NCBI GenBank assembly: GCA_001566965.1
Contig: LSNW01000006.1
Span: 60,171 to 124,170, forward strand
Direction of reading: 5' to 3'
Origin: Methylothermaceae bacteria B42
Lineage (GTDB): Bacteria > Pseudomonadota > Gammaproteobacteria > Methylococcales > Methylothermaceae
DNA: 64,000 nucleotides
The position numbers and the translations under genes were made by a program. The notes beneath the pieces are model-generated. The model made no database searches. It was not told the DNA's origin and saw nothing but the letters and a program-made list of their open reading frames with translations. Shown one piece after another: positions 35,917 to 46,796 of the stretch (the stretch's first letter is position 1; the number at the start of each line of letters is the position of its first letter).

Positions 35917-38305
35917 TTCCCCTGACCCCGTCCTCAATCCCGAGGAACTGGAACAAATCCTCGCTTATTGGCGCGCCGCCAACTTTTTGTCCGCCGCCCA
36001 AATCTATTTGTTGGACAACCCATTGCTCCGAGAGCCGCTAAAACTGGAGCATGTCAAACCCCGGCTGTTGGGTCATTGGGGTACCTGTCCCGGACTCAAT
36101 TTGATTTATGTCCACATGAACCGGGCAATCCGCCGCTATGATCTCAATGCCATTTTCATTGCCGGCCCAGGTCACGGCGCCCCCGCGGTTTTGGCTAATG
36201 TCTATTTGGAAGGGACCTACAGCGAGTTCTATCCGGCCATCACCCAGGACGAAGAAGGGTTGCGCAAATTTTTTCGGCAATTCTCCTTTCCGGGCGGCGT
36301 GCCCAGTCACTGCGCGCCGCAAACGCCCGGCTCGATCCACGAAGGGGGAGAATTGGGCTATTCCCTCAGTCACGCTTTTGGGGCGGTCTTCGACAACCCA
36401 GACTTGCTGGCCTGTTGCGTCATTGGCGACGGCGAGGCGGAAACCGGACCCCTGGCCACGGCCTGGCACGGTAACAAATTCCTCAATCCCGCCAGCGACG
36501 GCGCGGTGCTGCCAATTTTGCATCTCAATGGCTATAAAATCGCCAATCCCACGGTACTGGCGCGCATTCCTGAAGGAGAGCTGGAACAATTACTCAGAGG
36601 CTACGGTTGGTCTCCCTACTTTGTGGCCGGATCAGATCCTGCCCAAGTGCATCAAGATTTTGCCGCAACTCTCGACAAGGTTATCCAAGACATTAAAGCG
36701 ATTCAGCAGTCTGCCCGTAACAATGGCAGTATATCCCGCCCTGTCTGGCCGATGATTGTGCTGCGGACCCCCAAGGGTTGGACCGGTCCCAAAGAAGTCG
36801 ACGGCCTGCCGGTGGAAGGCACTTGGCGTTCCCACCAAGTCCCCCTTGCTGATGTTCACCATCACCCTGAGAGGCTTGCCCAATTGGAAGCCTGGCTCAA
36901 AAGTTACCGTCCGGAAACATTATTCGACCCCAACGGCGCCTTAATTCCTGATCTGAAATCACTGCCTCCCAAGGGATTTCGACGCATGGGGGCCAATCCC
37001 CATACCAACGGCGGGTTATTGCTCAAAGACCTCAGGCTGCCGGAATTTGACGATTACGCGGTTGATGTCCCTGATCCAGGGGCAATCAAGGCGGAAGCCA
37101 CCCGGGTGATGGGCCGGTTTTTACGGGATGTTATCCGCCGCAACCAAGATCTTCGCAACTTCCGCCTGATGGGCCCGGATGAAATTACTTCCAACCGCCT
37201 CAATGCGGTCTTTGAAGTGACTGAGCGAGTCTGGCTGGGAGAATCCCATTCTGGCGACGATCATTTGTCACCCCAAGGCCGGGTGATGGAGATTCTCAGC
37301 GAACACACCTGTCAAGGCTGGCTCGAAGGCTATCTTTTGACCGGACGGCACGGCTTTTTTGCTACCTATGAAGCATTCGTCCACATCGTCGATTCCATGT
37401 TCAACCAGCACGCAAAATGGCTCAAGGAGGCCAAGGAAGTTTCATGGCGCCAGCCCGTCGCTTCCTTGAATTACTTGCTGACTTCCCACGTCTGGCGTCA
37501 GGATCACAACGGATTTAGCCATCAAGATCCGGGGTTTATCGACTTGGTCGTGAACAAAAAGTCCGAGCTGATCCGGGTTTATTTTCCACCTGATGCCAAT
37601 ACGCTGCTGTACGTCACTGATCTGTGCCTGAGAAGCCGTAATTGCATCAATGTGATTATTGCCGGTAAACAGCTAGAGCCCCAATGGCTGAATATGGACG
37701 CTGCCATCAAGCATTGCACGGCGGGCATTGGCATTTGGGAATGGGCCAGCAATGACCAGGGCTCGCAACCTGATGTGGTCATGGCTTGCGCGGGAGACGT
37801 TCCCACCATAGAGACCCTGGCAGCGGTGGATTTCATGCGTCAACATCTGCCGGATTTAAAGGTCCGAGTGATCAATGTGGTAGATCTGATGACATTGCAA
37901 CCGCCGGAGGAACACCCTCATGGCCTTAGTGACAAAGATTTCGACATCCTCTTTACTACCGACAAGCCGATTGTGTTTGCTTTCCACGGTTACCCCTGGC
38001 TGCTCCATCGACTCAGCTACCGCCGCACCAATCATAAAAACCTGCATGTCAGAGGCTATAAGGAAGAAGGCACCACTACCACGCCTTTCGATATGGCGGT
38101 CCGCAATGACCTTGACCGCTATCATCTCGTGATGGATGTAATCGACCGGGTGCCGAAACTGGGCTCTCAAGCGGCCCATGTCAAACAATTGCTACGCGAT
38201 AAATTGATTGAGCACCATCGCTATATCACCCTTTATGGCGAAGATATGCCGGAGATACGCAACTGGCAATGGACGCTACCCAGCCAAAATAACCCCCCTT
38301 CTTAA
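35909..38305 (+). CDS. xfp: Xylulose-5-phosphate/fructose-6-phosphate phosphoketolase
   Basis: Phosphoketolase cleaves xylulose 5-phosphate or fructose 6-phosphate with phosphate into acetyl-phosphate and a shorter aldose phosphate, using thiamine diphosphate. The 798-residue length is typical. Family motifs [38 protein letters not shown], and the ThDP motif [22 protein letters not shown] are intact. In type I methanotrophs this enzyme gives a carbon-conserving route to C2 units. It lies between ackA and a phosphotransacetylase-like gene, which use its product. Confidence 0.97.
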   Translation: MADSPDPVLNPEELEQILAYWRAANFLSAAQIYLLDNPLLREPLKLEHVKPRLLGHWGTCPGLNLIYVHMNRAIRRYDLNAIFIAGPGHGAPAVLANVYLEGTYSEFYPAITQDEEGLRKFFRQFSFPGGVPSHCAPQTPGSIHEGGELGYSLSHAFGAVFDNPDLLACCVIGDGEAETGPLATAWHGNKFLNPASDGAVLPILHLNGYKIANPTVLARIPEGELEQLLRGYGWSPYFVAGSDPAQVHQDFAATLDKVIQDIKAIQQSARNNGSISRPVWPMIVLRTPKGWTGPKEVDGLPVEGTWRSHQVPLADVHHHPERLAQLEAWLKSYRPETLFDPNGALIPDLKSLPPKGFRRMGANPHTNGGLLLKDLRLPEFDDYAVDVPDPGAIKAEATRVMGRFLRDVIRRNQDLRNFRLMGPDEITSNRLNAVFEVTERVWLGESHSGDDHLSPQGRVMEILSEHTCQGWLEGYLLTGRHGFFATYEAFVHIVDSMFNQHAKWLKEAKEVSWRQPVASLNYLLTSHVWRQDHNGFSHQDPGFIDLVVNKKSELIRVYFPPDANTLLYVTDLCLRSRNCINVIIAGKQLEPQWLNMDAAIKHCTAGIGIWEWASNDQGSQPDVVMACAGDVPTIETLAAVDFMRQHLPDLKVRVINVVDLMTLQPPEEHPHGLSDKDFDILFTTDKPIVFAFHGYPWLLHRLSYRRTNHKNLHVRGYKEEGTTTTPFDMAVRNDLDRYHLVMDVIDRVPKLGSQAAHVKQLLRDKLIEHHRYITLYGEDMPEIRNWQWTLPSQNNPPS

Positions 38306-38327
38306 TATTTTTGGAGACAGCCAAGCC

Positions 38328-39239
38328 ATGCACAAAGACGCCATCGACCTGGAAAGTCTGATCCAACAGGCCAAACCTCATCCCCCACTTCCCATGGCAG
38401 TGGTGGACGCAGGGGAGACTTATGTCCTGGAAGGCGCCTGGGAAGCCGCCGAACATGGTTTGATCGAGCCGGTACTCATTGGAGATAAAACTGAAATCCA
38501 GCAAGTTATCTCTGAAATCGGCCATTCCGGCCTTGGCCAATTTCCCATCGTCGAAGCCCATTCGGAACAAGAAGCCGCGGAGAAAGGGGTCCAACTTGTC
38601 CTCGAAGGCCGGGTCCGGGGATTGATGAAAGGCTGGATTCACACTGATGTCCTGATGCATCCAGTATTGGCCCATTTACGCACCAGCCGCTGGGTCAGCC
38701 ATGTGTTCCTGGGCGAAATGCCCAACTATCACAAGTTGCTCTATGTGACCGATGCCGCCATCAATATCGCCCCGGACTTGATGCAAAAGGCGGCCATAGT
38801 TCAAAACGCTGTCGATTTGGCGCACCTGCTGGGCGTCGCAATTCCCAAAGTGGCGGCCTTGTCCGCGGTCGAGGTGGTCAAACCGCAGATTCCTTCCACC
38901 GTGGACGCCGCTTGCCTGAGTAAAATGGCACAGAGAAAGCAGATCAAGCACGCCATCGTCGATGGCCCTCTGGCCTTTGATAACGCCATTTCCCGCAAGG
39001 CCGCGGAAATCAAGCAAATCGATAGCGAAGTTTCCGGCGATGTGGATGTATTGCTTACCCCCGATCTTAATGCCGGCAATATTCTTGCCAAGGATCTAGC
39101 CTATTTAGCCAATGCCACCCTTGCCGGCATTGTGCTCGGCACCAAGGTCCCCATCGTGTTGCCTTCCCGTTCCGATCCCCCCAAAAGCCGGCTGGCTTCC
39201 TGCGCCATTGCCGTGCTTTTGGATCAAATGGGCTTTTGA
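38328..39239 (+). CDS. Phosphate acetyl/butyryltransferase
   Basis: The 303-residue protein belongs to the PTA_PTB family, which transfers an acyl group between acyl-phosphate and CoA. The core shows RGLMKGWIHTDVLMHPVL, HVFLGEMPNYHKLLYVTDAAINIAP and VDGPLAFDNAISRKAAEIKQI. These resemble the Ptb/bifunctional type rather than the classic Pta. I chose ATG 38328 after GGAG. In this operon it probably turns acetyl-phosphate into acetyl-CoA, linking phosphoketolase to central metabolism. It starts 22 bases after xfp. Confidence 0.9.
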   Translation: MHKDAIDLESLIQQAKPHPPLPMAVVDAGETYVLEGAWEAAEHGLIEPVLIGDKTEIQQVISEIGHSGLGQFPIVEAHSEQEAAEKGVQLVLEGRVRGLMKGWIHTDVLMHPVLAHLRTSRWVSHVFLGEMPNYHKLLYVTDAAINIAPDLMQKAAIVQNAVDLAHLLGVAIPKVAALSAVEVVKPQIPSTVDAACLSKMAQRKQIKHAIVDGPLAFDNAISRKAAEIKQIDSEVSGDVDVLLTPDLNAGNILAKDLAYLANATLAGIVLGTKVPIVLPSRSDPPKSRLASCAIAVLLDQMGF

Positions 39240-39248
39240 GTTTCAATA

Positions 39249-40796
39249 TCAACCGGGATAAATCACCAAATGGCGCAGCGGATCGCTGCCAACGCTTTCC
39301 GCCACCAGATGATAGCGATTGACAATATGGTGCTGGATTTTGCGTACTTCCCGGGGCTGGGGGGCCAATTCCACGGCGACGGCTTCCTCCAATACCTTCT
39401 GCACTGCTTCCTCGGTTTCCTTGACGGCGGCGTCGATATCCTCGCTGGCCACTTCTTCCGGTTGGGTAAATACATTGTGGAGCAGGCGACGGATTTGCGC
39501 GGTGGAGTTTTTCTTGACCGAATGCAACGGCAACCCGGTGGCATTGAGGATGCGCCGCAAGCGGGCGTCGTCGGTGCGGGAGCGCAGCGCCAGGATCATA
39601 TCCGCCCGTTCGGGATTGGCCACGGTGCGAGCGTCGAAGCGGAAACTGCGGATCACCCGTTCCACCATGTCGCGGCTGATGGCATAGGGATAGATACGGA
39701 CTTCCCCTTTTAAGGCTTCTGGCGAGAGCGTTTTGTCGGTTTGGCCGTTTGCGGAAACAGGGTCTGCTTCCACCCGGGTTTCTCCTTCAGGCGTGCGGCG
39801 CAATCCGCCAGCCTCTTCTCCCCGCAAAATGGCATCCACCGCCGCAGCGGTATCGGTGTGGACGATCAGCTCATCCCGGGCCACCAATTCCACCACTTGC
39901 TCAAACGTAGGCGGCGCCTTGCGTTCGCTGACGGTTTTCTGGGTACCGCGAAAACGGGCTTCGTCATCTCCCAGAGTGACGGTTTGCACGCCTCCCACCA
40001 GGTCCGACAAAGTGGGGTTTTGCACCAGATTTTCCAAGGTATTGCCGTGGGCGGTGCCAATCAACTGAACCCCCCGCTCGGCAATGGTGCGGGCGGCGAT
40101 GGCTTCGGCTTCGGTGCCGATTTCATCAATAATGATGACTTCGGGCATGTGATTCTCCACCGCTTCGATCATCACCGCATGCTGCCGATTCGGGTGACTG
40201 ACCTGCATGCGCCGGGCATTACCGATGGCGGGATGGGGGATATCGCCATCACCGCCGATTTCGTTGGAGGTATCGATGACTACCACCCGTTTGTCCAGAT
40301 CATCGGCCAGCACTCTTGCCACTTCCCGTAGCTTGGTGGTTTTCCCTACGCCGGGACGGCCCAACAGCAATAAACTGCGGCCCGATTCCACCAGATCCCG
40401 AATCATATCGATGGTACCCGTCACCGCCCGGCCAACCCGGAGGGTCAAGCCAATGATTTCTTGCTTGCGGTTGCGGATTGCGGAAATACGATGCAGGGTC
40501 CCTTCAATGCCAGCCCGGTTGTCGGCGCCGAATTCCCCCATTTGGGAAACCACGTGATGAATATCTTCGCGGGTGATTGGCAGCTCGCTCAAAATCACTG
40601 ACCGGTCTTCGTACCGGGCCTGGGGCAGACGGCCCAAGTCCATGACGATTTCAAGCAGTCCTTTGCGGGATTCTCCGCTGAAAACTTCCTTCAGGGGAAC
40701 TGGCAGCACATCGAGCAGCAGAAGCAAATCATCTACGGCTGGGGTCATGGGAGTCATATTGGATTGTGTTAGGATGGAATTGAGTTGTGAATGCAT
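39249..40796 (-). CDS. Ycf45/SpoIIIAA-like ATPase with R3H domain
   Basis: The protein of about 515 residues has a P-loop RSLLLLGRPGVGKTTKLREVAR and Walker B PEVIIIDEIGTEAEAIA, within a SpoIIIAA-like AAA domain. An acidic linker follows, then a C-terminal R3H domain ending HHIVNRYHLVAESVGSDPLRHLVIYP, which binds single-stranded nucleic acid. This layout matches the Ycf45 family of cyanobacteria and plastids. Function is unknown. The start is uncertain: 40796 (MHSQLN), 40757 or 40748 (MTPAVDDLLLLLDVLP) are all possible, and no strong ribosome site helps. It is divergent from hppA. Confidence 0.8.
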   Translation of the reverse strand: MHSQLNSILTQSNMTPMTPAVDDLLLLLDVLPVPLKEVFSGESRKGLLEIVMDLGRLPQARYEDRSVILSELPITREDIHHVVSQMGEFGADNRAGIEGTLHRISAIRNRKQEIIGLTLRVGRAVTGTIDMIRDLVESGRSLLLLGRPGVGKTTKLREVARVLADDLDKRVVVIDTSNEIGGDGDIPHPAIGNARRMQVSHPNRQHAVMIEAVENHMPEVIIIDEIGTEAEAIAARTIAERGVQLIGTAHGNTLENLVQNPTLSDLVGGVQTVTLGDDEARFRGTQKTVSERKAPPTFEQVVELVARDELIVHTDTAAAVDAILRGEEAGGLRRTPEGETRVEADPVSANGQTDKTLSPEALKGEVRIYPYAISRDMVERVIRSFRFDARTVANPERADMILALRSRTDDARLRRILNATGLPLHSVKKNSTAQIRRLLHNVFTQPEEVASEDIDAAVKETEEAVQKVLEEAVAVELAPQPREVRKIQHHIVNRYHLVAESVGSDPLRHLVIYPG

Positions 40797-40915
40797 TATT
40801 TCAAGGGATTGTGGCTGTGTAAATACTGATGTCCATAAGACGGATTCCAATAGAGAGGAGTTCAAACCGGCTTTGAATTTTCTGAATTTTGATATTGTGT
40901 TGGGGGAGAAGAAAC

Positions 40916-42940
40916 ATGCATTGGACCATGCAACTAAGCCTTGGCGCCGCTGCGGCAGCAGCTTTGTATGCGCTTATCTGCGCGGTTTGGGTACTGCGTC
41001 AGCCTACCGGCGGCGAAGCGTTGAGAACGCCTTATCTGGCCATTCGTGAAGGCGCTTCGGCATTCATGCGGGTTCAATATGGCACCATCGCCGTTGTGGG
41101 CCTGGGGATTTTTATCCTTTTATGGTCTATCCCCAAATTTGGTCCCTTGACCGCCTGCGGCTTTGCCATTGGCGGGCTGTGCTCGGCGTTTTCAGGCATG
41201 ATTGGTATGGCGGTGGCAGTACAAGCCAATGTACGGACCGCCGCCGCAGCCCAAACCAGCTTGGCCAAAGCACTGCAAATTGCTTACCGCAGCGGCTCGG
41301 TCACGGGCTTTTTGCTTGGCGGCTTGGCGCTGGCGGCAGTCAGCGGCTTTTATTTTTTGCTGACCGCCCTCAACCCCCAGTCCCCCAATCTCTCGCCATT
41401 GGCGGGGCTGGGGTTCGGCGCTTCACTGATCAGTATTTTCGGCCGCTTGGGCGGCGGTATTTTCACCAAAGCCGCGGACGTGGGCGCTGATCTCGCCGGC
41501 AAAGTGGAACAAAACATTCCTGAAGACGATCCCCGTAATCCCGCAGTGATTGCCGATAATGTAGGAGACAACGTCGGCGACTGCGCCGGCATGGCCGCCG
41601 ATGTTTTCGAAAGCTATACGGTCACCCTAGTGGCAACGCTTCTCATTGCCGCCTGGCAGTCGCCGCATCAACCCCTGCTGCAATATTTTCCCTTAGCAAT
41701 AGGTGGCGCGGCTCTAACGGCAGGATTGATTGGCGGCCAGTGTTTGTGGCTCTCCAAAAACAGACAGGTCGGGTTAGCCTTGCTGAGAACCGTAATTTGC
41801 TGTTTGATGCTTGCCGCCGCAGGCTACTACGTCATCCTTAAGCTCACGCATATGGATGCGTCATTGTTTTTTGCTGCGCTTGTCGGCTTGGGAGTTGGCT
41901 TGGGCCTGGTCATCAACACCGCCTTTTTCACGGGCTTACGATTTTCTCCGGTGCAACGGATTGCCCGAGCATCCTGTCAGGGCCACGCCACCAACATCAT
42001 TACCGGCCTGGCGGTGGGAATGAAATCCACGGCACTGCCGGCACTGCTGGTCGCTCTCGGCATTATTACCGCTCACCAACTGGCAGGTATCTACGGCATC
42101 GCTATCGCAACCACTGCTCTACTGGCGCTAACACCCAGTGTTATCAGCATCGATGCTTATGGCCCCGTGGCCGATAATGCCGGGGGCATCGTAGAGATGG
42201 CGGGATTGTCTGAGGAAGTGAGAGACGCCACCGATGCCCTGGATGCCGCGGGCAATATGACCAAAGCCTTGACGAAAGCCTTCGCCATCGGTTCAGCGGG
42301 GCTTTCCGCGCTTGCGCTATTTGCCGCCTACCGTTTGGAATTTGGGACTGCGGGGAAATTGTTGAATTTTTCCTTGGAGGACCCATTCGTACTGGGCGGC
42401 ATTTTCTGCGGCGCCCTACTGCCGTTTTTGTTCAGCGGCATGGCCCTGGATGCCGTGGGCAAAGCGGCGGGCCGGATTGTGGAGGAAGTCCGGCGACAAT
42501 TTCAGGAAAATCCCGCCATTCTGGCCGGAACCGCCCTCCCGGATTACGCCCGGGCGGTTGCCATGCTTACCCGCTCCTCCATTCTCAGTATGATCTTGCC
42601 CGGTTCCTTACCGGTTGCGGCGCCGATCTTGGCCGCCCTGGCCGTCCCGTGGACACCGCCCGGCAGCATGGCGCTGTTGGTGGGCGGGATGTTAATGGGG
42701 GCTATTGCCACTGGGTTATTATTGGCCCTGGCGATGGGTACCGGCGGCGGCGCTTGGGATAACGCCAAAAAATACATCGAGGCCGGCCACTACGGCGGCA
42801 AGGGTTCTCCCGCCCACCACGCCGCTGTAACAGGGGACACAGTAGGCGACCCTTACAAAGATACCGCCGGCCCCGCCATCAATCCGATGACAAAGGTATT
42901 GAGCCTAACGGCATTGCTACTGGTGCCATTTCTAAGCTGA
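40916..42940 (+). CDS. hppA: H+-translocating (K+-independent) pyrophosphatase
   Basis: HppA splits pyrophosphate and pumps protons across the membrane. The 674-residue protein has about 16 membrane helices. The catalytic loops are [47 protein letters not shown] and [21 protein letters not shown]. In the loop [11 protein letters not shown] the third position after GN is Lys (GNMTKA), where K+-dependent enzymes have Ala, so this is a K+-independent pump. The ATG at 40916 has GGGGAGAAG upstream. It is adjacent to PPK2 and phosphoketolase genes. Confidence 0.96.
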   Translation: MHWTMQLSLGAAAAAALYALICAVWVLRQPTGGEALRTPYLAIREGASAFMRVQYGTIAVVGLGIFILLWSIPKFGPLTACGFAIGGLCSAFSGMIGMAVAVQANVRTAAAAQTSLAKALQIAYRSGSVTGFLLGGLALAAVSGFYFLLTALNPQSPNLSPLAGLGFGASLISIFGRLGGGIFTKAADVGADLAGKVEQNIPEDDPRNPAVIADNVGDNVGDCAGMAADVFESYTVTLVATLLIAAWQSPHQPLLQYFPLAIGGAALTAGLIGGQCLWLSKNRQVGLALLRTVICCLMLAAAGYYVILKLTHMDASLFFAALVGLGVGLGLVINTAFFTGLRFSPVQRIARASCQGHATNIITGLAVGMKSTALPALLVALGIITAHQLAGIYGIAIATTALLALTPSVISIDAYGPVADNAGGIVEMAGLSEEVRDATDALDAAGNMTKALTKAFAIGSAGLSALALFAAYRLEFGTAGKLLNFSLEDPFVLGGIFCGALLPFLFSGMALDAVGKAAGRIVEEVRRQFQENPAILAGTALPDYARAVAMLTRSSILSMILPGSLPVAAPILAALAVPWTPPGSMALLVGGMLMGAIATGLLLALAMGTGGGAWDNAKKYIEAGHYGGKGSPAHHAAVTGDTVGDPYKDTAGPAINPMTKVLSLTALLLVPFLS

Positions 42941-42994
42941 TCGGTGACAATTACTCTTTGGAAGTTGAATTTGTCAAAATCATGATGGCAAATC

Positions 42995-45313
42995 CTAAGC
43001 AAGTATTTCCCCTCCCGACAAAGTCTGATTTTCTTCCCCCTGCATCTTAGCCGGATGTTTGAGGGTCGTCATCATGGCCGACAGTGCCCGGTCCATAAGC
43101 GGGACTTTGCCTTCAATCACCTTGGCGCGGCCATTGCGCAGTTCCGCCGCCAATCCGTGCAGGGTATGCTCGGCCACCTTCATTCCCCGGCGATTGACAA
43201 ACACGCGAATTCCGGTAACCTTGCTTTTCCACGACAACTTGGCCCGGATGCTTTTTCCCTTGGGGTCGATCAGTTCCAGCCAGTCACCCATTTCTAGCGA
43301 TTTGGCCCTCTCAAAAAATTCATCCCCTTGTTCTTCATCCTCGTTGGTCATAAGAATGATTTCTTCTTCCAGATCTTCCTCCTTGATGTCGGTTAAATCC
43401 CCCACTTCCAAATCATCCACTTCCGGCAAATTGGCGGCAATGGCTTTTAATTCCCGATCCAATGCCGGATCCAATACATCGCCGTGGTTATTACCCTTGA
43501 GACAACTATGATGATGAAGCTTCAACTCTTTGAAAAAAATAGCAATTTGTTTTGGGTCAAAGGAGATATTTTCCAATTCCCGATGAACGGCGCGGAGCAT
43601 CCCTGGAATACATTTGATAATGCGCTTTCTTTCCTTCTCATTGGCGGGAGGAACTAAGCTATGGATCAATGTATCGGTCAACTGGAGCTTTTGCCGCCAG
43701 GCTTTGGGCTCTTTGTCCTTACGCAAACAGGCTAGCAGCAACACGTCCTTCCAGGTGGCATTCAAAAAGCGTTTGATCCTTGGTGGAATTTCCTTATCTT
43801 GCAGGCGCTTGCCCAATTCCGAAGCCACCTCGTGCTTGGCCAGCAAAAGATGCTCCTTGCTTTGGGTGGCCTGGCGGGCCCGGCTTTCCATTATAGTGCT
43901 GCGGCGGCCTTCTTGCTCCATGAACTGAGAAAACTCTTGTAACAAATCACTAAAAAAATCCACATTTTGATCGAATTCGTTGAGAATCCGCTCCACAACG
44001 GAATTGATCTGCTGATAAACAGGATTGTGCGTAAGGTCTTCGTCTCCGGACAAGCCAATTCCCGCGTGAGCCAGCTGATTCAATAGTTGGCGGGCAGGAT
44101 GACTTTTCTTGGCAAAAAACGCCTTATCGAGAATCGCCACTTTAACAATGGGAATTTGCAGTCGGCCGAGTATGACTTTTACCGGATCAGGTAAATTGCG
44201 ATCTTCGAGGATGAAATCAAAAATCATTCCAATCATATCGATGATATCTTCATCCATCTGAGCCAGAGTCCGACGCTCACGGCTGTTTTGACTGAGGCGC
44301 TCGGCAATCACCAGTTTGAGATTGGCGTCCTCGCCGTTTTTCAAAGCCTCGGTGAATCTGGCGCTAAACTCAGGATCTTGCAAAGCAGATAATGCACCCA
44401 CCACCTCTTTGCTATCGCTGACAATGACCCCGGGTTGGCCAGCACTGGCGGCAAGAGGTGTAAGACCTGTTTCGCTGCGCCAGGCGGACAGCAAGGTTTG
44501 CATGGCCTGTAAGGCCTGGGTATATGCCACATTGTCGGGATTGAAGGCTTCTTTGTTGCCTTCACGCTCCCTATCGGCCAAAGCAGAAGCGCTTTTTTTA
44601 ATCTTTTTCGCAATTTCTGGCAGGACACCGTGTTTGACCAGAGAGGCATTCAATTCGTCATAAACAACGCCCAAGCTGCCAATGACTTCCCGCTCAAAGA
44701 GTTTGAACAAAAGTAATTTGACTTTGAGCTCTAATGTCAAAGGACGCAGCACGTCAGCAAAAGCATGCCCCAAGCGGTAAGGGCCTACCGGATTCTCTTC
44801 GTTTCCCACTTCGCTCCGCCCCAAAAGCTTGGCAAATCGTTTGTTGAGAACGTATAGATCCCGATGGTAAAGATTGACCCCCTTATTAATGAGAGTGTTG
44901 ATGGCCAGATCCTCTTCCAGATCCTCATTTTCAACCAGGGAGAAGTCCTCCTCATCTAAAGCCAGGGGCTTTTCCGAAGCGGCGGCTACCGGACGGATTT
45001 TGGGATTCCAGAAGTCATCGAAGACCCTCAACACCGCGTTCATATAGCCGCGCTCAATCGCCTCCCGTTCCTTGCGGATATAGCGCATGGCTTCGAAATA
45101 CAGCTCTTGCATTGTGCTACTGACGGCCTTATCCGAAAATGTGAACAACTCATCGTCCACTTTTTCGAAGAAACGGACTACGATAGGTTTGAATTCCTTG
45201 GTTAATTTCAGGCGGCATTCGCCAATGATGAGCCCTTTATTAGCAGGTGGATTTTGGGTTGATGTTGAATTTTCAGCCGTATGGATGTTGACAACTTTAC
45301 TTTCGGAAATCAT
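42995..45313 (-). CDS. DUF1631-family protein
   Basis: A 772-residue, mainly helical protein. It starts MISESKVVNIHT with GGAGCGAGAG upstream. Family hallmarks are FTFSDKAVSSTMQELYFEAMRYIRKEREAIERGYMNAV near the N-terminus and SWKSKVTGIRVFVNRRGMKVAEHTLHGLAAELRNGRAKVIE near the C-terminus. The C-terminal part resembles a PilZ-like fold (GDWLELIDPKGKSIRAKLSWKS), which would bind cyclic-di-GMP, but I see no clean PilZ motif. DUF1631 proteins occur in gammaproteobacteria. The function is unknown. A GGDEF-EAL gene lies 1.5 kb away. Confidence 0.88.
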   Translation of the reverse strand: MISESKVVNIHTAENSTSTQNPPANKGLIIGECRLKLTKEFKPIVVRFFEKVDDELFTFSDKAVSSTMQELYFEAMRYIRKEREAIERGYMNAVLRVFDDFWNPKIRPVAAASEKPLALDEEDFSLVENEDLEEDLAINTLINKGVNLYHRDLYVLNKRFAKLLGRSEVGNEENPVGPYRLGHAFADVLRPLTLELKVKLLLFKLFEREVIGSLGVVYDELNASLVKHGVLPEIAKKIKKSASALADREREGNKEAFNPDNVAYTQALQAMQTLLSAWRSETGLTPLAASAGQPGVIVSDSKEVVGALSALQDPEFSARFTEALKNGEDANLKLVIAERLSQNSRERRTLAQMDEDIIDMIGMIFDFILEDRNLPDPVKVILGRLQIPIVKVAILDKAFFAKKSHPARQLLNQLAHAGIGLSGDEDLTHNPVYQQINSVVERILNEFDQNVDFFSDLLQEFSQFMEQEGRRSTIMESRARQATQSKEHLLLAKHEVASELGKRLQDKEIPPRIKRFLNATWKDVLLLACLRKDKEPKAWRQKLQLTDTLIHSLVPPANEKERKRIIKCIPGMLRAVHRELENISFDPKQIAIFFKELKLHHHSCLKGNNHGDVLDPALDRELKAIAANLPEVDDLEVGDLTDIKEEDLEEEIILMTNEDEEQGDEFFERAKSLEMGDWLELIDPKGKSIRAKLSWKSKVTGIRVFVNRRGMKVAEHTLHGLAAELRNGRAKVIEGKVPLMDRALSAMMTTLKHPAKMQGEENQTLSGGEILA

Positions 45314-45444
45314 AACTCTCGCTCCAGGAAGCCTTGCGCTTGCCATCGTTTCAAAAACGTTGACTTTAATCTTAATCCATGTAAGAGAAGTCTTGCCGTG
45401 AACCGGGTCGCAAATCCTGACAAATCTCGTATTGAAGTGACAAA

Positions 45445-45996
45445 ATGAGAAACAAACTGACCATTACCCAAGGCTGGCTCGATAATATAAGGCAAGTCAG
45501 GTCACCGAACTGTGACTTACGTCCCAGCAATGAAATCTCACTTTTGGTACTTCATTGCATCAGCCTGCCGCCACAGCAATTTGGCGGAGCCTATATCGAG
45601 CGCCTGTTTACAAACTCGTTGTCTCCCGATGAACATCCTTATTTTCGGGAAATTTATCATCTACGGGTATCCGCCCACCTTTTAATCGATCGGCAAGGTA
45701 CCCTGACCCAATTTGTGCCGTTTCACATGCGGGCCTGGCACGCGGGCGTCTCTTGCTTTCAGGGCCGGGAGTGCTGCAATGACTTTTCCATCGGCATCGA
45801 GCTGGAAGGCACCGAAACCACCCCTTACACCGACGGGCAATACCAAAGCTTGACTCAGGTAACTCAAACCTTGATCGAACATTATCCGGGCCTTAGCCCG
45901 CAAACCATTACCGGCCACAGCGATATCGCCCCGCAGCGCAAAACTGACCCCGGCTCCGCCTTTGACTGGGTAAGATACTTGCAATCCTTACAATAA
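45445..45996 (+). CDS. ampD: 1,6-anhydro-N-acetylmuramyl-L-alanine amidase AmpD
   Basis: AmpD cleaves the amide bond of anhydro-muropeptides during cell-wall recycling. The 183-residue protein has the zinc ligands: His in LHCISLPP, His in ITGHSDIAP and Asp in KTDPG, with the catalytic Lys/Arg pair near it. It is followed by a DUF218 gene at 15 bases, so both may be one operon. The level of anhydro-muropeptide controls beta-lactamase induction in other gammaproteobacteria; no ampC or ampR is visible here. Confidence 0.96.
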   Translation: MRNKLTITQGWLDNIRQVRSPNCDLRPSNEISLLVLHCISLPPQQFGGAYIERLFTNSLSPDEHPYFREIYHLRVSAHLLIDRQGTLTQFVPFHMRAWHAGVSCFQGRECCNDFSIGIELEGTETTPYTDGQYQSLTQVTQTLIEHYPGLSPQTITGHSDIAPQRKTDPGSAFDWVRYLQSLQ

Positions 45997-46010
45997 CCGG
46001 AGCACGGCAG

Positions 46011-46796
46011 TTGTCCTTATCACTCCTTGTCAAAGCCATACTTACCCATGTCCTGGAACGGCTAACCCTCCCCCCAGGCGGACCCATTGTTTTGCTGATG
46101 CTGGGATTGATTCTCTGGCGCTGGAAGGCAATCAGCACCGTCACCTGGATAGCCATGGCCCTGCTTTATCTGTCCACCATCCCCGCCACCACCAGAATGT
46201 TATGGGCTTTAATGGCTATTCCGCCGCCGCTTGACCCAGACACAATTGAGGCACAGGCCATTGTCATCCTTGGCGCCACCCGTTATTCCCGCGCGCCTGA
46301 GTATGGCGGCCGGGATACCATGTCGGGGCTGGGACTGGAACGCCTGCGTTACGGGGCCTGGTTGCAGAAAAAAACCGGTTTCCCCATTCTGGTTTCGGGA
46401 CGGGGGTTCCGCGCGCCGGGAGAACGCTCGGAAGCGCAGATCATGCAAGGGATTTTAGAGGAAGAATTCGGCGCCAAGGTCGCCTGGCGGGAAGAAAACA
46501 GCGTCAATACTTATGAAAACGCCCGCTACAGCGCCAGGATTTTGAAAAACAACGGCATTCAGCACATCCTGCTTGTCACCCACGCCTACCACATGCCCCG
46601 GGCGAAGGAAGCCTTCCAGGCAACGGGATTGGAAGTCACTCCCGCCGCCACAGTGTACTTTTGCACCTACCCGGAGGAATTTGCAATCTTCAACTGGCTG
46701 CCGGAAAACCGGGCGCTATACCGCAACCGGTTGCTGTTACATGAAATGGTGGGACGATGGTGGTACCGAATGAGGTATTATTCAGCCCAGACTTGA
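46011..46796 (+). CDS. YdcF/ElyC-type DUF218 membrane protein
   Basis: The 261-residue protein has two N-terminal membrane segments (GGPIVLLMLGLILW and TVTWIAMALLYLSTIPA) and a DUF218 domain. Domain motifs are AQAIVILGATRYS, GRGFRAPGERSEAQIMQGIL, NSVNTYENARYSARIL and LVTHAYHMPRAKEAF. ElyC is linked to peptidoglycan or undecaprenyl metabolism in E. coli. The start codon is TTG with GGAG about 8 bases upstream. Its 3' end overlaps the EAL gene on the opposite strand by 15 bases. It is likely expressed with ampD. Confidence 0.85.
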   Translation: MSLSLLVKAILTHVLERLTLPPGGPIVLLMLGLILWRWKAISTVTWIAMALLYLSTIPATTRMLWALMAIPPPLDPDTIEAQAIVILGATRYSRAPEYGGRDTMSGLGLERLRYGAWLQKKTGFPILVSGRGFRAPGERSEAQIMQGILEEEFGAKVAWREENSVNTYENARYSARILKNNGIQHILLVTHAYHMPRAKEAFQATGLEVTPAATVYFCTYPEEFAIFNWLPENRALYRNRLLLHEMVGRWWYRMRYYSAQT

